Assembly: GCF_002884495.1 (NCBI RefSeq)
Contig: NZ_KZ614145.1
Coordinates: 1,626,423 to 1,690,422, forward strand
Source: Rummeliibacillus pycnus
GTDB lineage: Bacteria; Bacillota; Bacilli; Bacillales_A; Planococcaceae
Length of the DNA: 64,000 bases
Reading direction: 5' to 3'
The translations under genes and the position numbers were made by a program. Below, piece by piece: positions 22,546 through 30,423 of this stretch. Below the pieces are notes generated by a model. The model was not told the origin of the DNA. It saw only the letters and a program-made list of their open reading frames with translations, and did not search any database. The stretch's first letter is position 1; the number at the start of each line of letters is the position of its first letter.

Positions 22546-22941
22546 TTGAAAAAGCCAATTGGGGTAACTCTTATCAGTTATTTTTATATTTTTGGAATAA
22601 CCATTTTAATATTTATGACGTTTTTCCTTCATCAAATTGCAAACGTGTTTGGTTTTACAGATCGATTTGGGTTTCCAAACTTTCCGGAAGAATTGTTTAG
22701 AGTACTATTGGCGATTGTTACATTAATCATGATTTATGGTTATATGAATTTAAAAACATGGGGATTTTGGCTAATGATTTTATATTCTATTAGTTTTGGA
22801 ATAGTTAGTTATCTTATACTACTGTCCTACAATAAGGAACTGTTTATTGGAAACTTTATATGGTCAGCAATTGTCTTAGTTTATTCGATTTCGGTTCACA
22901 AATACTTTTTCAATTCAAAATATGTTAAGAAAATTCGATAA
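22546..22941 (+). CDS. small polytopic membrane protein
   Basis: 131 residues, four predicted membrane segments (VTLISYFYIFGITILIFMTFFL, LLAIVTLIMIYGYMNL, FWLMILYSISFGIVSYLILLS, FIWSAIVLVYSISVHKYFF). TTG start at 22546 behind AACGGAGGG. The N-terminal KKPIGVTLISYFYI pattern recurs in unnamed Bacillus membrane proteins; no function is known. Confidence 0.65.
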   Translation: MKKPIGVTLISYFYIFGITILIFMTFFLHQIANVFGFTDRFGFPNFPEELFRVLLAIVTLIMIYGYMNLKTWGFWLMILYSISFGIVSYLILLSYNKELFIGNFIWSAIVLVYSISVHKYFFNSKYVKKIR

Positions 22942-22975
22942 AAAATACGCCCATCTCATTCTAATTAGGCTTTTA

Positions 22976-23218
22976 CTATTTCGAAAACTGTCCACTTTCT
23001 AAATACAATTTAATAAACTGCACACATTCTTCTTGATTTCGAAAACATTCATGAAATACATCTGATTGCAGCGTTTCAATAAAACGATCAGTTTTTCTAA
23101 TAGAAATATTAGAAAAGTTAATTTCTTCTCCAGGTACTAAGCTGTTTATTTTTTCGTTAATAGATTTTAAGTTAACTTGTTTTTCAACATATTCAAATAA
23201 ATCTAATTGCATATTCAT
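22976..23218 (-). CDS. uncharacterised 80-residue protein
   Basis: Soluble, helical, starting MNMQLDLFEYVEKQV at 23218 behind GGGAGTGA (an upstream frame to 23254 exists). It ends QFIKLYLESGQFSK. No family is recognised. It diverges from the ferritin-like gene at 23353. Confidence 0.5.
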   Translation of the reverse strand: MNMQLDLFEYVEKQVNLKSINEKINSLVPGEEINFSNISIRKTDRFIETLQSDVFHECFRNQEECVQFIKLYLESGQFSK

Positions 23219-23352
23219 TAAGAAATCACTCCCTATGTTTAATTTTCTATACAATTTCCATTTTTCCTGCTTATTTTAATAATGCTTTTTACAATAGACA
23301 AGTTCCTAAATTCGCCCAACTTTCATAAGGTATTCATGAGAGGTGATAGGAA

Positions 23353-23784
23353 TTGAATGATAATATGTTTAATGGACAAATGCAGTGCCCTATATTGAAT
23401 GATTTACAAAAAGCAATGGATGGAGAACATGGAGCAATTTGTTGTTATGAGGTACTGGCTAATCAGGCACCTAACCCTAAAATTAAAAAACGAATTTTAG
23501 AGATAAGAGAAGATGAAATTAGACATTATCAAATGTTCTCACACATTTATTTTTGTTTAACAGGACAGTATTATCAACCTAAAAACCCAGCTCCATGTCC
23601 TAAAACTTTTAGAGAAGGGATCAATCATGCATTTCATGACGAACAAGAAACAGTCGATTTTTATCATGGAATGGCAAGAAAAATACAGGATCCTTGGATT
23701 AGTCATGCATTCTCTGATGCAGCTTCGGATGAACAAAATCATGCTGTATGGTTCTTGTATTTTATGATGAACTGTCACAAATAA
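23353..23784 (+). CDS. ferritin-like (rubrerythrin-type) diiron protein
   Basis: 143 residues predicted as a four-helix bundle. Helix 1 has the EHGAICCYE motif, helix 2 EIREDEIRHYQMF (ExxH), helix 3 HDEQETVDFYHGM and helix 4 SDEQNHAVWFLYF (ExxH), a good carboxylate/histidine set for a diiron centre. There is no rubredoxin domain. Related short ferritin-like proteins occur in spores of bacilli (YhjR type). TTG start at 23353 behind GAGGTGATAGGAA; terminator after the gene. It may protect against peroxide or store iron; which is not visible. Confidence 0.75.
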   Translation: MNDNMFNGQMQCPILNDLQKAMDGEHGAICCYEVLANQAPNPKIKKRILEIREDEIRHYQMFSHIYFCLTGQYYQPKNPAPCPKTFREGINHAFHDEQETVDFYHGMARKIQDPWISHAFSDAASDEQNHAVWFLYFMMNCHK

Positions 23785-23835
23785 AACATAGTATCACTAT
23801 ACAATACATCAAATAATTCTTTACCTATAAAAACC

Positions 23836-23875
23836 AAAAGGTATCAAGAGTTTATCATTACTCTTGATACCTTTT
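23836..23875 (+). terminator. terminator of the ferritin-like gene
   Basis: 15-bp perfect stem AAAAGGTATCAAGAG and complement around a ten-base loop. Confidence 0.85.
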
Positions 23876-23960
23876 GTGTACAATCTGAAAACTTTTACAA
23901 CTAAAAATGACCGTTTATAATCTGATGTAGATGTGTATGGTTATATTTTATAAAAGAAAA

Positions 23961-24010
23961 AACTTTAGGCACACTCAAAATTCGTCGAAATTGCTTATAG
24001 CCTGAAATTA
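23961..24010. repeat. degraded copy of the TAGGCAAACTC hairpin repeat
   Basis: ACTTTAGGCACACTCAAAA...TTGCTTATAGCCTGAA resembles the hairpins at 53078-53119 and 60823-60864 but has lost part of its pairing. It lies just after the stop of the SGNH hydrolase gene. Confidence 0.45.
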
Positions 24011-24018
24011 GAAATGTA

Positions 24019-24741
24019 TTATTTGTCGATATAAGGTTTTAAAGCACTGACCCAAATAGCGTAACCAGCTCCATTTAAGTGCAAACCATCTCTTGTATAT
24101 TTTGGATCCAATTGATTCCCTTTTAGAAATTCATCATGAATATTCACCATAGGAATTTGGTGTTTACTTGCTAGTTGTTGGAGACCTTCGTTTAATTTTA
24201 TTACTTGAGAATTGTGAACTCTGTATCCATATAGATTGTTATTCACTGGTAAAACTGAAGTAATGATAATTTGTGTATTGGGACTTTTTTGTTCAATATC
24301 GGTTAATATTTTATCGTAATTATTTAATGTTTGTTTTTCAGTAAAACCTATTGCAATATCATTCACACCAATCATTAAAACAATACTTTTCGGTTGACCA
24401 CTTGTGATTGTATCTAATCTTTTTAGAAGACCAACTGTTGTGTCCCCTCCAATACCACGGTTTAAAATTGGTCCTACTGGAAACTCTTCTGACCATTCAT
24501 TGTATAAAATCATACTATCGCCTAACATGACTGTTGATTCTTTGGTAACTGCAAGGCGCTCAAACAATGTTTGTCGTTGTTCATAGTGTGCAGGTCGTAA
24601 TACAATGGATTCTGATGTTGTCGTTTTTTTGTCTATTTGCTTTTTCATATGAGCAAAACTATTTGTTTGAATAAGTACTGTAATCAAAGAAGTTAAAAGG
24701 ACAATATTCACGACAAATGAGATTCTTAAACTTTTTTTCAT
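24019..24741 (-). CDS. membrane-anchored SGNH/GDSL hydrolase
   Basis: Serine esterase fold, probably extracytoplasmic: an N-terminal hydrophobic anchor (ISFVVNIVLLTSLITVLI) is followed by the four SGNH blocks: VMLGDSM (Ser), NRGIGGDTT (Gly), IGVNDI (Asn) and DGLHLNGAGY (Asp-His). 240 residues from the ATG at 24741, which follows GAGGGTGAT. These enzymes deacylate lipids, sugars or peptidoglycan; the substrate is not clear. Its 3' end carries a degraded hairpin repeat. Confidence 0.88.
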   Translation of the reverse strand: MKKSLRISFVVNIVLLTSLITVLIQTNSFAHMKKQIDKKTTTSESIVLRPAHYEQRQTLFERLAVTKESTVMLGDSMILYNEWSEEFPVGPILNRGIGGDTTVGLLKRLDTITSGQPKSIVLMIGVNDIAIGFTEKQTLNNYDKILTDIEQKSPNTQIIITSVLPVNNNLYGYRVHNSQVIKLNEGLQQLASKHQIPMVNIHDEFLKGNQLDPKYTRDGLHLNGAGYAIWVSALKPYIDK

Positions 24742-25205
24742 ACGAATCACCCTCTTACAATTTTTCCAGTACCATTTGTAAAGTATATTACATATATAAT
24801 ATTATTTTATCTGTTTAAGTCCTTATAAGCGAATAAAAACCTTACTTTTTTCATTAAACATTTACAAATGTAATATAATCTACTATACCTTGTGCAATTG
24901 CTTTCTCTTTTTCAGATAAACAATAATTTTATACTTATCAAAATAGCCCGTATTTCTGTTTCTCCTTCGTGCATAAAATAGTGATTTTTTTATGCCTCTA
25001 TTTCTTTAAAAAATTTTAACTATCACTTTTGAATACATCCTGTGATTCTTCTCTTTAGATTTTATAACAAAAAATTCTCCACCACTTCAGTTTTCTTATT
25101 TTCACTTTCTGATCATCAATCTAATTTTAAGTACTAAACTTAATTCTTTTAGTATAGCTTGTACAACCTTTTAATTAACATTCACACCTTTTCTCCATCT
25201 GGTGA
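24742..25205. other. AT-rich region without genes
   Basis: I see no supported gene. The stretch is dominated by T on the plus strand and has no clear repeat, terminator or RNA signature. Confidence 0.5.
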
Positions 25206-25406
25206 TTATTTCGCCGGAGTAAATCTTTCTTGTACAACATTCCCCTTTTTCAATGAACGCAATGAACTAGAGAAATTCCGATAAAGTAAACAATAAAAAT
25301 TCTTAATCTTACATAATACAAAATATCTTTTATTGTAAGCATATTCATTTACCTTCATCGATTCGACATTTATTGCATCGAATCTTCTATTCTTCAAAAA
25401 GAACAT
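25206..25406 (-). CDS. possible small basic protein
   Basis: 66 codons with ATG at 25406 behind GGGGAGAGGT, a good ribosome binding site. The product is rich in Arg, Lys, Asn, Phe and Tyr and matches nothing I know. It stands alone in a long gene-poor region, so it may be chance. Confidence 0.3.
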   Translation of the reverse strand: MFFLKNRRFDAINVESMKVNEYAYNKRYFVLCKIKNFYCLLYRNFSSSLRSLKKGNVVQERFTPAK

Positions 25407-25873
25407 TTTAGCATACCTCTCCCCATTTCAATTTTCGACAAACGCAGATTAATAAAGTCTAGCTCATAATGTATATTCATTGCAGCAAATCATTTTGTTC
25501 TGTTATCTTCATAGCCTTTAATCCTCCAAAATACAAAAATATTGTTGTTTCGTCTTTAACCACCTGATTTAGACGTAAATTTCTATTTTCGTTTTTTTTA
25601 TTGTAGGATTCGACTTTTGGTTTACTTTTTAATTAAATACTATATTTCGTCATTATTCTTCAATCTATAATTCGACAAAGTATTTTGTTCAAAAGATCAA
25701 TTGTAAGAACATATAAAGAACTCTATAACATCAAAAAAGCTGAACCATCTATTCATGGCTCAGCTTTTCCATCATTTGCTAGGTTGCAATTGCTAGTATT
25801 ATGTTAACTAAATATTGTCATAATTGTATGGTTCTTAAAACTAGTCTACCTTCAATGTTGTAAGTTTTATCGG
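25407..25873. other. gene-poor region with one terminator hairpin
   Basis: AT-rich, no gene seen. AAAAGCTGA...TCAGCTTTT (25735-25768) enclosing CCAT/ATGG is a terminator, probably for the minus-strand VOC gene that ends at 25874. Confidence 0.6.
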
Positions 25874-26248
25874 TTATTTATCAATCCACTCTATCAATTC
25901 AATACGATTGCCAAATGGATCGTGAATGTAGATTCGATTGGCTCCTGGAAGTAATTGATCTTCTATATACTTCATATGATGATTGGAAAGGTGAATTTTT
26001 ATCTCTTCGATATTCTCTATTTCAAAAGCTGGATGTGCTTTTTTTGAAGGAGAAAAGGGTTCTTCAATTCCAATATGCACTTGAATATTTCCAAATGCAA
26101 ACCAAACCCCACCATTTTTCTTTAATGCTTCCGGTTTATCAATTTCTTTAAAATTTAAGATATCTCTAAAAAAATGACGAGCAATCTCTTCACTACCTTT
26201 TGGAGCTGCTAATTGAATATGGTCAATCGATTTGAAAATAAACGTCAT
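25874..26248 (-). CDS. VOC superfamily (glyoxalase-like) protein
   Basis: 124 residues, one domain of two beta-alpha-beta-beta-beta units. Metal-ligand positions are visible: SIDHIQLAA (His), GNIQVHIGI (His) and FGNRIELIE (Glu), with HDPFGNRIEL as the family signature. Members include glyoxalases, dioxygenases and fosfomycin-resistance enzymes; the sequence alone does not decide. AAAGGGGAAG precedes the ATG. Confidence 0.85.
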   Translation of the reverse strand: MTFIFKSIDHIQLAAPKGSEEIARHFFRDILNFKEIDKPEALKKNGGVWFAFGNIQVHIGIEEPFSPSKKAHPAFEIENIEEIKIHLSNHHMKYIEDQLLPGANRIYIHDPFGNRIELIEWIDK

Positions 26249-26745
26249 ATTAATCTTCCCCTTTGGTTATAGTGAGGGCCCTTAGTAAATTATAGCATCA
26301 ATTAATTTGATAAGTAAATTTTATATTAATTATGTTTTATCATAAGTAAATATTATGGGTATTCGAAAAATAAAATAACAAAGGCCACCCTTAATAAGAG
26401 CAGCCTCCGTACTATTTATACCTAATGGTTAAGTTAAGATCTGTTAATGTTATGAAATTTGATTATGATCATCATTTTTATAAGTGAATTGCAAGTAGTA
26501 ATCAATTTGATAGCTAGGATTCATTTTCTATGATTTCTATTTTTTAGACTAAATTTAGAAATAGCCTTACATACTATTAAACTATTTCACTACAATTAAT
26601 ATCAACTCGATTTAATCTGACAAATTATTAGACCTTACACTTATATAATATTGCAGTTAGCTATAAATAATCATTCTAAATTTTACAATTTTTTGAACAA
26701 AAAAATCATCTGATTATTTTATGTTTGATTTGATACTGTCATTTT
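26249..26745. other. intergenic, no gene seen
   Basis: About 500 bases, AT-rich. An imperfect hairpin GGC...GCC near 26383-26407 is the only structure noted. Confidence 0.45.
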
Positions 26746-27903
26746 TTATTTACTATTTATCAAATCTTTGATTTTCTCTTCTATCTTATATTGGATTTCA
26801 TCAACCTTTTTGAAATCAACTGCTTTTTTATAAATTGCCTCTAATTGATCGTGTGATTTTTTTGCTTCGGCTAAGTATGCAGTTCCCTCGTTCATCTTTT
26901 CTCGGTATCGAGCTGAAATTGTACTAATTTCTTTCTCATGCATTTCATCTGTTTCGGGATAAATTGCAATTTTGTATAAATCAATGATTTCATCACCTTC
27001 ACAATCTGGAAAGTATTCATGTGGTGCTGTACTATCAAAAATTGCTATTCCAAGTTCTCGGAAAATGAGCATATCTAAACTGTTTGGATCAAAACCACAA
27101 TGATAAATTTCCACATCGAACCCTTTGCTCTCTGCTGCATTAGCTATCTTTTTTAATAAGGTTGATTTACCAGATCCAGGTCTCCCTTTAAGAAAGTATC
27201 TTTTTCGAATATCTACAGTTAAATTTGGAATGAAGTCAACTGCCCCTTTTGGCGTAGCTGCTCCTAAAAATCGATGGCGAATATTCGATTCCTTATTTAA
27301 TATAATTTCTCTAAAAAAGAATGTATTTAACTCTTCCGTCAAACTATTTAATTTTTCGTAATCCATATTGGATATATAAATAGACTCCCATTCATCGTGA
27401 ATCGCTAATGCCTCTGCAAATGCTTGATATGCTAATTCATATGCCTTTTCTTTTTCATTTATATAATGGATCAGTACATCCTTTTTTGCACTAAGTTGCT
27501 GTGAATCCCACGCACAGCCTAAATTCACATATTCCTCTATTGCACCAGGTACTTTTGGTTCAATAATATGTGGTGCTGTTCCATCTACAATTCCAATACT
27601 TAAAGCAGGAAAAATAATGCCATCTATTGAATCAGAATCCGAAGAACAATGAATATATTCTACATCATATCCTTTTTCTTGAAACGTACGGGCGATATTT
27701 TTTATCATAGTAGACTTTCCATTTCCAGGTCCACCTTTTAATATGAACACCTTTTCTAACACAGCAAAGTTAGAATCAAATTGACTATAAAAACCTTTTG
27801 CTGTATTACCTCCAGCAAAATAATGCCATTCTTTTCCTGTCACAGTCAATAATTCTCCTCTCAAACGAGATGTGTTTATACGATTAAGGTATGCGAAGGG
27901 CAT
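26746..27903 (-). CDS. tandem P-loop ATPase, PRK06851-like
   Basis: 385 residues made of two homologous nucleotide-binding halves. P-loops are GGPGNGKST (57-65) and GRPGSGKST (240-248). Each is followed by the same pattern: YDVEYIHCSSDSDSIDG...IVDGTAPH in half 1 and FDVEIYHCGFDPNSLDM...IFDSTAPH in half 2. This matches an uncharacterised ATPase family of spore formers (PRK06851). Helical C-termini of each half suggest coiled coils. Start at ATG 27903 has no clear ribosome binding site, so it is tentative. It stands alone with a terminator behind its neighbour region (27978-28004 lies upstream). Confidence 0.8.
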   Translation of the reverse strand: MPFAYLNRINTSRLRGELLTVTGKEWHYFAGGNTAKGFYSQFDSNFAVLEKVFILKGGPGNGKSTMIKNIARTFQEKGYDVEYIHCSSDSDSIDGIIFPALSIGIVDGTAPHIIEPKVPGAIEEYVNLGCAWDSQQLSAKKDVLIHYINEKEKAYELAYQAFAEALAIHDEWESIYISNMDYEKLNSLTEELNTFFFREIILNKESNIRHRFLGAATPKGAVDFIPNLTVDIRKRYFLKGRPGSGKSTLLKKIANAAESKGFDVEIYHCGFDPNSLDMLIFRELGIAIFDSTAPHEYFPDCEGDEIIDLYKIAIYPETDEMHEKEISTISARYREKMNEGTAYLAEAKKSHDQLEAIYKKAVDFKKVDEIQYKIEEKIKDLINSK

Positions 27904-27977
27904 GGCATAGGTGATAGCCTACTCTACATAAAATGGAATTTATTAGATTCATTCCATCAAATGATTTTTTTCAAAAA

Positions 27978-28004
27978 AAGAAAGAACCCTATTGGTTCTT
28001 TCTT
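27978..28004. terminator. terminator hairpin
   Basis: AAGAAAGAACC pairs with GGTTCTTTCTT around CTATT. It would end minus-strand transcription of the His-rich gene before it reaches the ATPase gene. Confidence 0.7.
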
Positions 28005-28239
28005 CTAGGTATACGATTTTCAATCATATCTTATAAATCCATTTTAGATTTTTAAATGAATCTTTAAATGAAAAATCCGAATTTCCATTTTTTATTTTTT
28101 GTTTTTGCTACAGCTAGCGCTATCCATGAGAGACTGTTCTACTCCGATTAATTTCCTCAGTGAAGTCTTCAAGCTAGCATACTCCGACGATCAAGTGTAC
28201 ATAAGATGATAATAAAAATTTACTTTTTCCCTATTTTCT

Positions 28240-28437
28240 TTAGTACGTACGATATGGGGTAGGAGTGTGATGATAGTGGTGTGGATAATGACCATGATGA
28301 TGTACTGGGTAATGCACTGGATATGGTGTATGGTAATGGTGATAACCGTGATAGTGAACAGGATGTGTACCATAATGGTGCATGCCATGGTGGTACATTC
28401 CGTGGTGATAGCTTCCTTGCGGGTACATGTTTACCAT
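28240..28437 (-). CDS. His/Tyr-rich small protein, probable spore coat component
   Basis: 65 residues, over a third His, with Tyr, Pro and Gly in degenerate repeats (GMYHHGMHHYGTHP, HYHGYHHYHTPYPVHYP). AAAGGAGCG precedes the ATG. The composition is that of His-rich spore coat or metal-binding peptides in bacilli (CotB-, CotG- and YjcZ-like small proteins are comparable only in style). Other frames through the same DNA are open by virtue of the repeats and are not genes. Confidence 0.65.
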   Translation of the reverse strand: MVNMYPQGSYHHGMYHHGMHHYGTHPVHYHGYHHYHTPYPVHYPVHHHGHYPHHYHHTPTPYRTY

Positions 28438-28550
28438 TTGATCGCTCCTTTCTTAAGCATTGTATAAGTATTATATGGATGAAATAATAAAATACCGAGT
28501 ATGAATGCCTAACTATTTTGATAAATTTTATAGTAAGAATTCATAATAAA

Positions 28551-28591
28551 AAACCTCCAGACATAAAGTGAAGCATTATGTCTGAAGGTTT
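28551..28591 (-). terminator. terminator
   Basis: AAACCTCCAGACATAA pairs with TTATGTCTGAAGGTTT (one mismatch), with six Ts following on the minus strand. It ends transcription coming from the transglutaminase gene before the His-rich gene. Confidence 0.75.
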
Positions 28592-28611
28592 CTTCATCCC
28601 CACTGATTATT

Positions 28612-28790
28612 AGTTGAGGCTCACAGGATATGAGTCGCACAGGCATTGCCACAGGACGTAGCAATGTCTGTGTTCATTAATCGATATTTTACGGGTAGTT
28701 TATCTCCCTATCTTCTTTGCTTTTGCTGAATTTTGAGGTGAGAGTATTACCGCCTATATTACCGCCCTTTGATGAGAGATAAATTTATCT
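28612..28790. repeat. degraded relative of the 4983 palindromic repeat
   Basis: Shares the apical word TTGCCACAGGACGT(A/G)GC and the following TTCxTTAAT with the 4983 element. The flanking stem differs in sequence but is still paired (CACAGGCATTGC with GCAATGTCTGTG). A further stem (TTTATCTC / GAGATAAA) and a tandem TATTACCGCC repeat lie to its right. Confidence 0.55.
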
Positions 28791-28827
28791 GGAGGTTCAA
28801 ATTAAAAGATGAGGCAATTCGAGCTAT

Positions 28828-29916
28828 TCATTGTTCAACAGAATTTACCCAATTATGAATTGAAGCAGAGGTAAAACCAGTATAATTAGAGCCATCTGTT
28901 TTAGCTTTTGCATAGTATCCGTTAAAATCCTCTAAAGTTAACCATTTACCATGTGCTTGAACACTTTTTAATGGAATATAGTTTTGGAATAATACGGTTT
29001 TCTTCTTATTATTTATATTCCATTTATAGAAATTTGAATCATTTTGTAAAGTATAATAAAATGCATTTTTATCTATTGTGAAGGCCTGTGCATTCATCAA
29101 GAATTCATACTTCTTACTTGTTGCAGGATTTTCAAAACGATAGTTCCATGTATGGTCTTTGGCTAATTGTTGGTCTGTGATTAGGAAATAATTTAATCGA
29201 TAACGATCACCACGATCTGGTAGTGGATCATTCCATGTAATATCTAGGTTGTACCATTTTCCATCTACTTTAACCTTATTCCACGCATGATTTTGTCCGC
29301 GAACTTGCCCCGTAATATATTTAGTGTCAATACCTGCTTCAGTCAATAATCGGTAAGCGGCTAAAGCATATCCTTGACACACTGCTTTATGATCAAACAA
29401 TGCTGCATATGCAGAATGTCCACCGTCTGTTGCATCAGAACTATATGCAATATGCTGTGCTAAATACTTATTTACAAAATAAACCTTTTCAAAATCTGTC
29501 ATTTGTTTCAAATGATTGGTTTTTACGATTTCTTTAACCTTGTTATTTATCTCTTTTTCTTGTGTTTGTGTTGTTAAATAATAGGCTTCTACTTTTATTT
29601 GAACAAAACCCATATTAGATGAAATGTAGTATGAATAACCAGTGAGGTTACCGAATCCATAATTCCCAGTAGAACTTATTTCGTTAATAACGTCTTTGAG
29701 CATTTTTTCTGCTTCTTTTGATTTGTATATAGGAAGCTTGGTTGGTATTGTAAACTCTAATTTTACTTGATCCAAATTCCTCAAAATTTCTTGTTTTAAT
29801 TGTGATTCAGTTGTTATAGCTGGAACATTGTCATAAGCATAAACATTATAACGCCAATATCCAGCTGCCCCTAGACAGATTAAGATTCCTAGTAAAACTG
29901 CAAGAAATCTTTTCAT
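28828..29916 (-). CDS. secreted transglutaminase-like cysteine protease fold protein
   Basis: 362 residues. N-terminal signal/anchor (FLAVLLGILICLGAAGYW). Residues ~140-260 form a transglutaminase-like core with the triad KAVCQGYALA (Cys), QNHAWNKV (His) and LDITWNDP (Asp), followed by a beta-rich C-terminal part (KWLTLEDFNGYYAK) like DUF5050-type repeats. Such proteins act on the cell surface as peptidases or crosslinkers. ATG at 29916 with GGGAGAAAAT upstream. A membrane or exported location is inferred from the N-terminus. Confidence 0.82.
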   Translation of the reverse strand: MKRFLAVLLGILICLGAAGYWRYNVYAYDNVPAITTESQLKQEILRNLDQVKLEFTIPTKLPIYKSKEAEKMLKDVINEISSTGNYGFGNLTGYSYYISSNMGFVQIKVEAYYLTTQTQEKEINNKVKEIVKTNHLKQMTDFEKVYFVNKYLAQHIAYSSDATDGGHSAYAALFDHKAVCQGYALAAYRLLTEAGIDTKYITGQVRGQNHAWNKVKVDGKWYNLDITWNDPLPDRGDRYRLNYFLITDQQLAKDHTWNYRFENPATSKKYEFLMNAQAFTIDKNAFYYTLQNDSNFYKWNINNKKKTVLFQNYIPLKSVQAHGKWLTLEDFNGYYAKAKTDGSNYTGFTSASIHNWVNSVEQ

Positions 29917-30157
29917 CTAATTTTCTCCCTTCAACTGTATTAATCTATAAATAAACGAATTTACTGTTTGAATTTGCTATATTAATAACTATAAATCCAA
30001 AATCTCTTATTTGGACAAGTAATTTATGGTACAAAGTCCAATTAAAAAACAGCCTAGACAAAAGTATTAAGTCTAGACTGTATATTTTGATATGAAAGTA
30101 ATTTTTATTAAACATATTATTCTAGTACTTTCCAATTTGACAAAGCATTTGATCTTT
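29917..30157. other. intergenic between divergent genes
   Basis: No gene. A hairpin CAGCCTAGAC/GTCTAGACTG (30050-30080, one mismatch) with T6 on the minus strand may block antisense transcription. Confidence 0.5.
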
Positions 30158-30160
30158 TTC

Positions 30161-30190
30161 TTTTGGGAATTGGTAAAATGATGATATAAT
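30161..30190 (+). promoter_or_regulatory. probable promoter of the vmlR leader
   Basis: TTGGGA, 16 bases, TATAAT (30185-30190), about 30 bases before the leader peptide start. Confidence 0.5.
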
Positions 30191-30219
30191 GGTGATACTC
30201 TAAAAAGAAGGGAAGATGG

Positions 30220-30336
30220 GTGGACGATGATTCATTAATCTTATTTTTAACTATTGAAATTCCATTATTTCAATTTACAAAAGTAGGATTAGTCTGCTCA
30301 TTTTCTATAAATAAGTTAAGCTATTTACTTGAATAG
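30220..30336 (+). CDS. VmlR leader peptide
   Basis: 38-codon frame with a GTG start behind AAGGGAAG, beginning MDDDSLILFLTIEIPLF and ending KLSYLLE. Its second half covers the 5' arm of the antiterminator stem (30285-30294) and its stop lies inside the hairpin AAGCTATT...AATAGCTT (30318-30340). A ribosome stalled in this frame by an antibiotic would change which hairpin forms. The peptide itself is probably only a sensor. Confidence 0.6.
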   Translation: MDDDSLILFLTIEIPLFQFTKVGLVCSFSINKLSYLLE

Positions 30337-30395
30337 CTTATTTAGGTTACAAAAATGCGACTAATCCTTCCAAATTAACTTGGGAGGATTTTTTT
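30285..30395 (+). promoter_or_regulatory. transcription attenuator of vmlR
   Basis: Two mutually exclusive structures share the bases 30363-30368. Structure 1 pairs AGGATTAGTC (30285-30294) with GACTAATCCT (30359-30368), both perfect. Structure 2 is a terminator, AATCCTTCCAA (30363-30373) with TTGGGAGGATT (30380-30390) and seven Ts. This is the standard design of antibiotic-induced attenuation and agrees with the known attenuation control of B. subtilis vmlR. Confidence 0.75.
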
Positions 30396-30423
30396 ATTCT
30401 CCCTTTAGAGAGAGGGATATGAT

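Noticed and set aside
28191-28487. Four overlapping open frames around the His-rich gene
   Set aside because: Low-complexity CAT/CAC repeats keep several frames open. Only the 28240-28437 minus frame has a good ribosome binding site and plausible composition.
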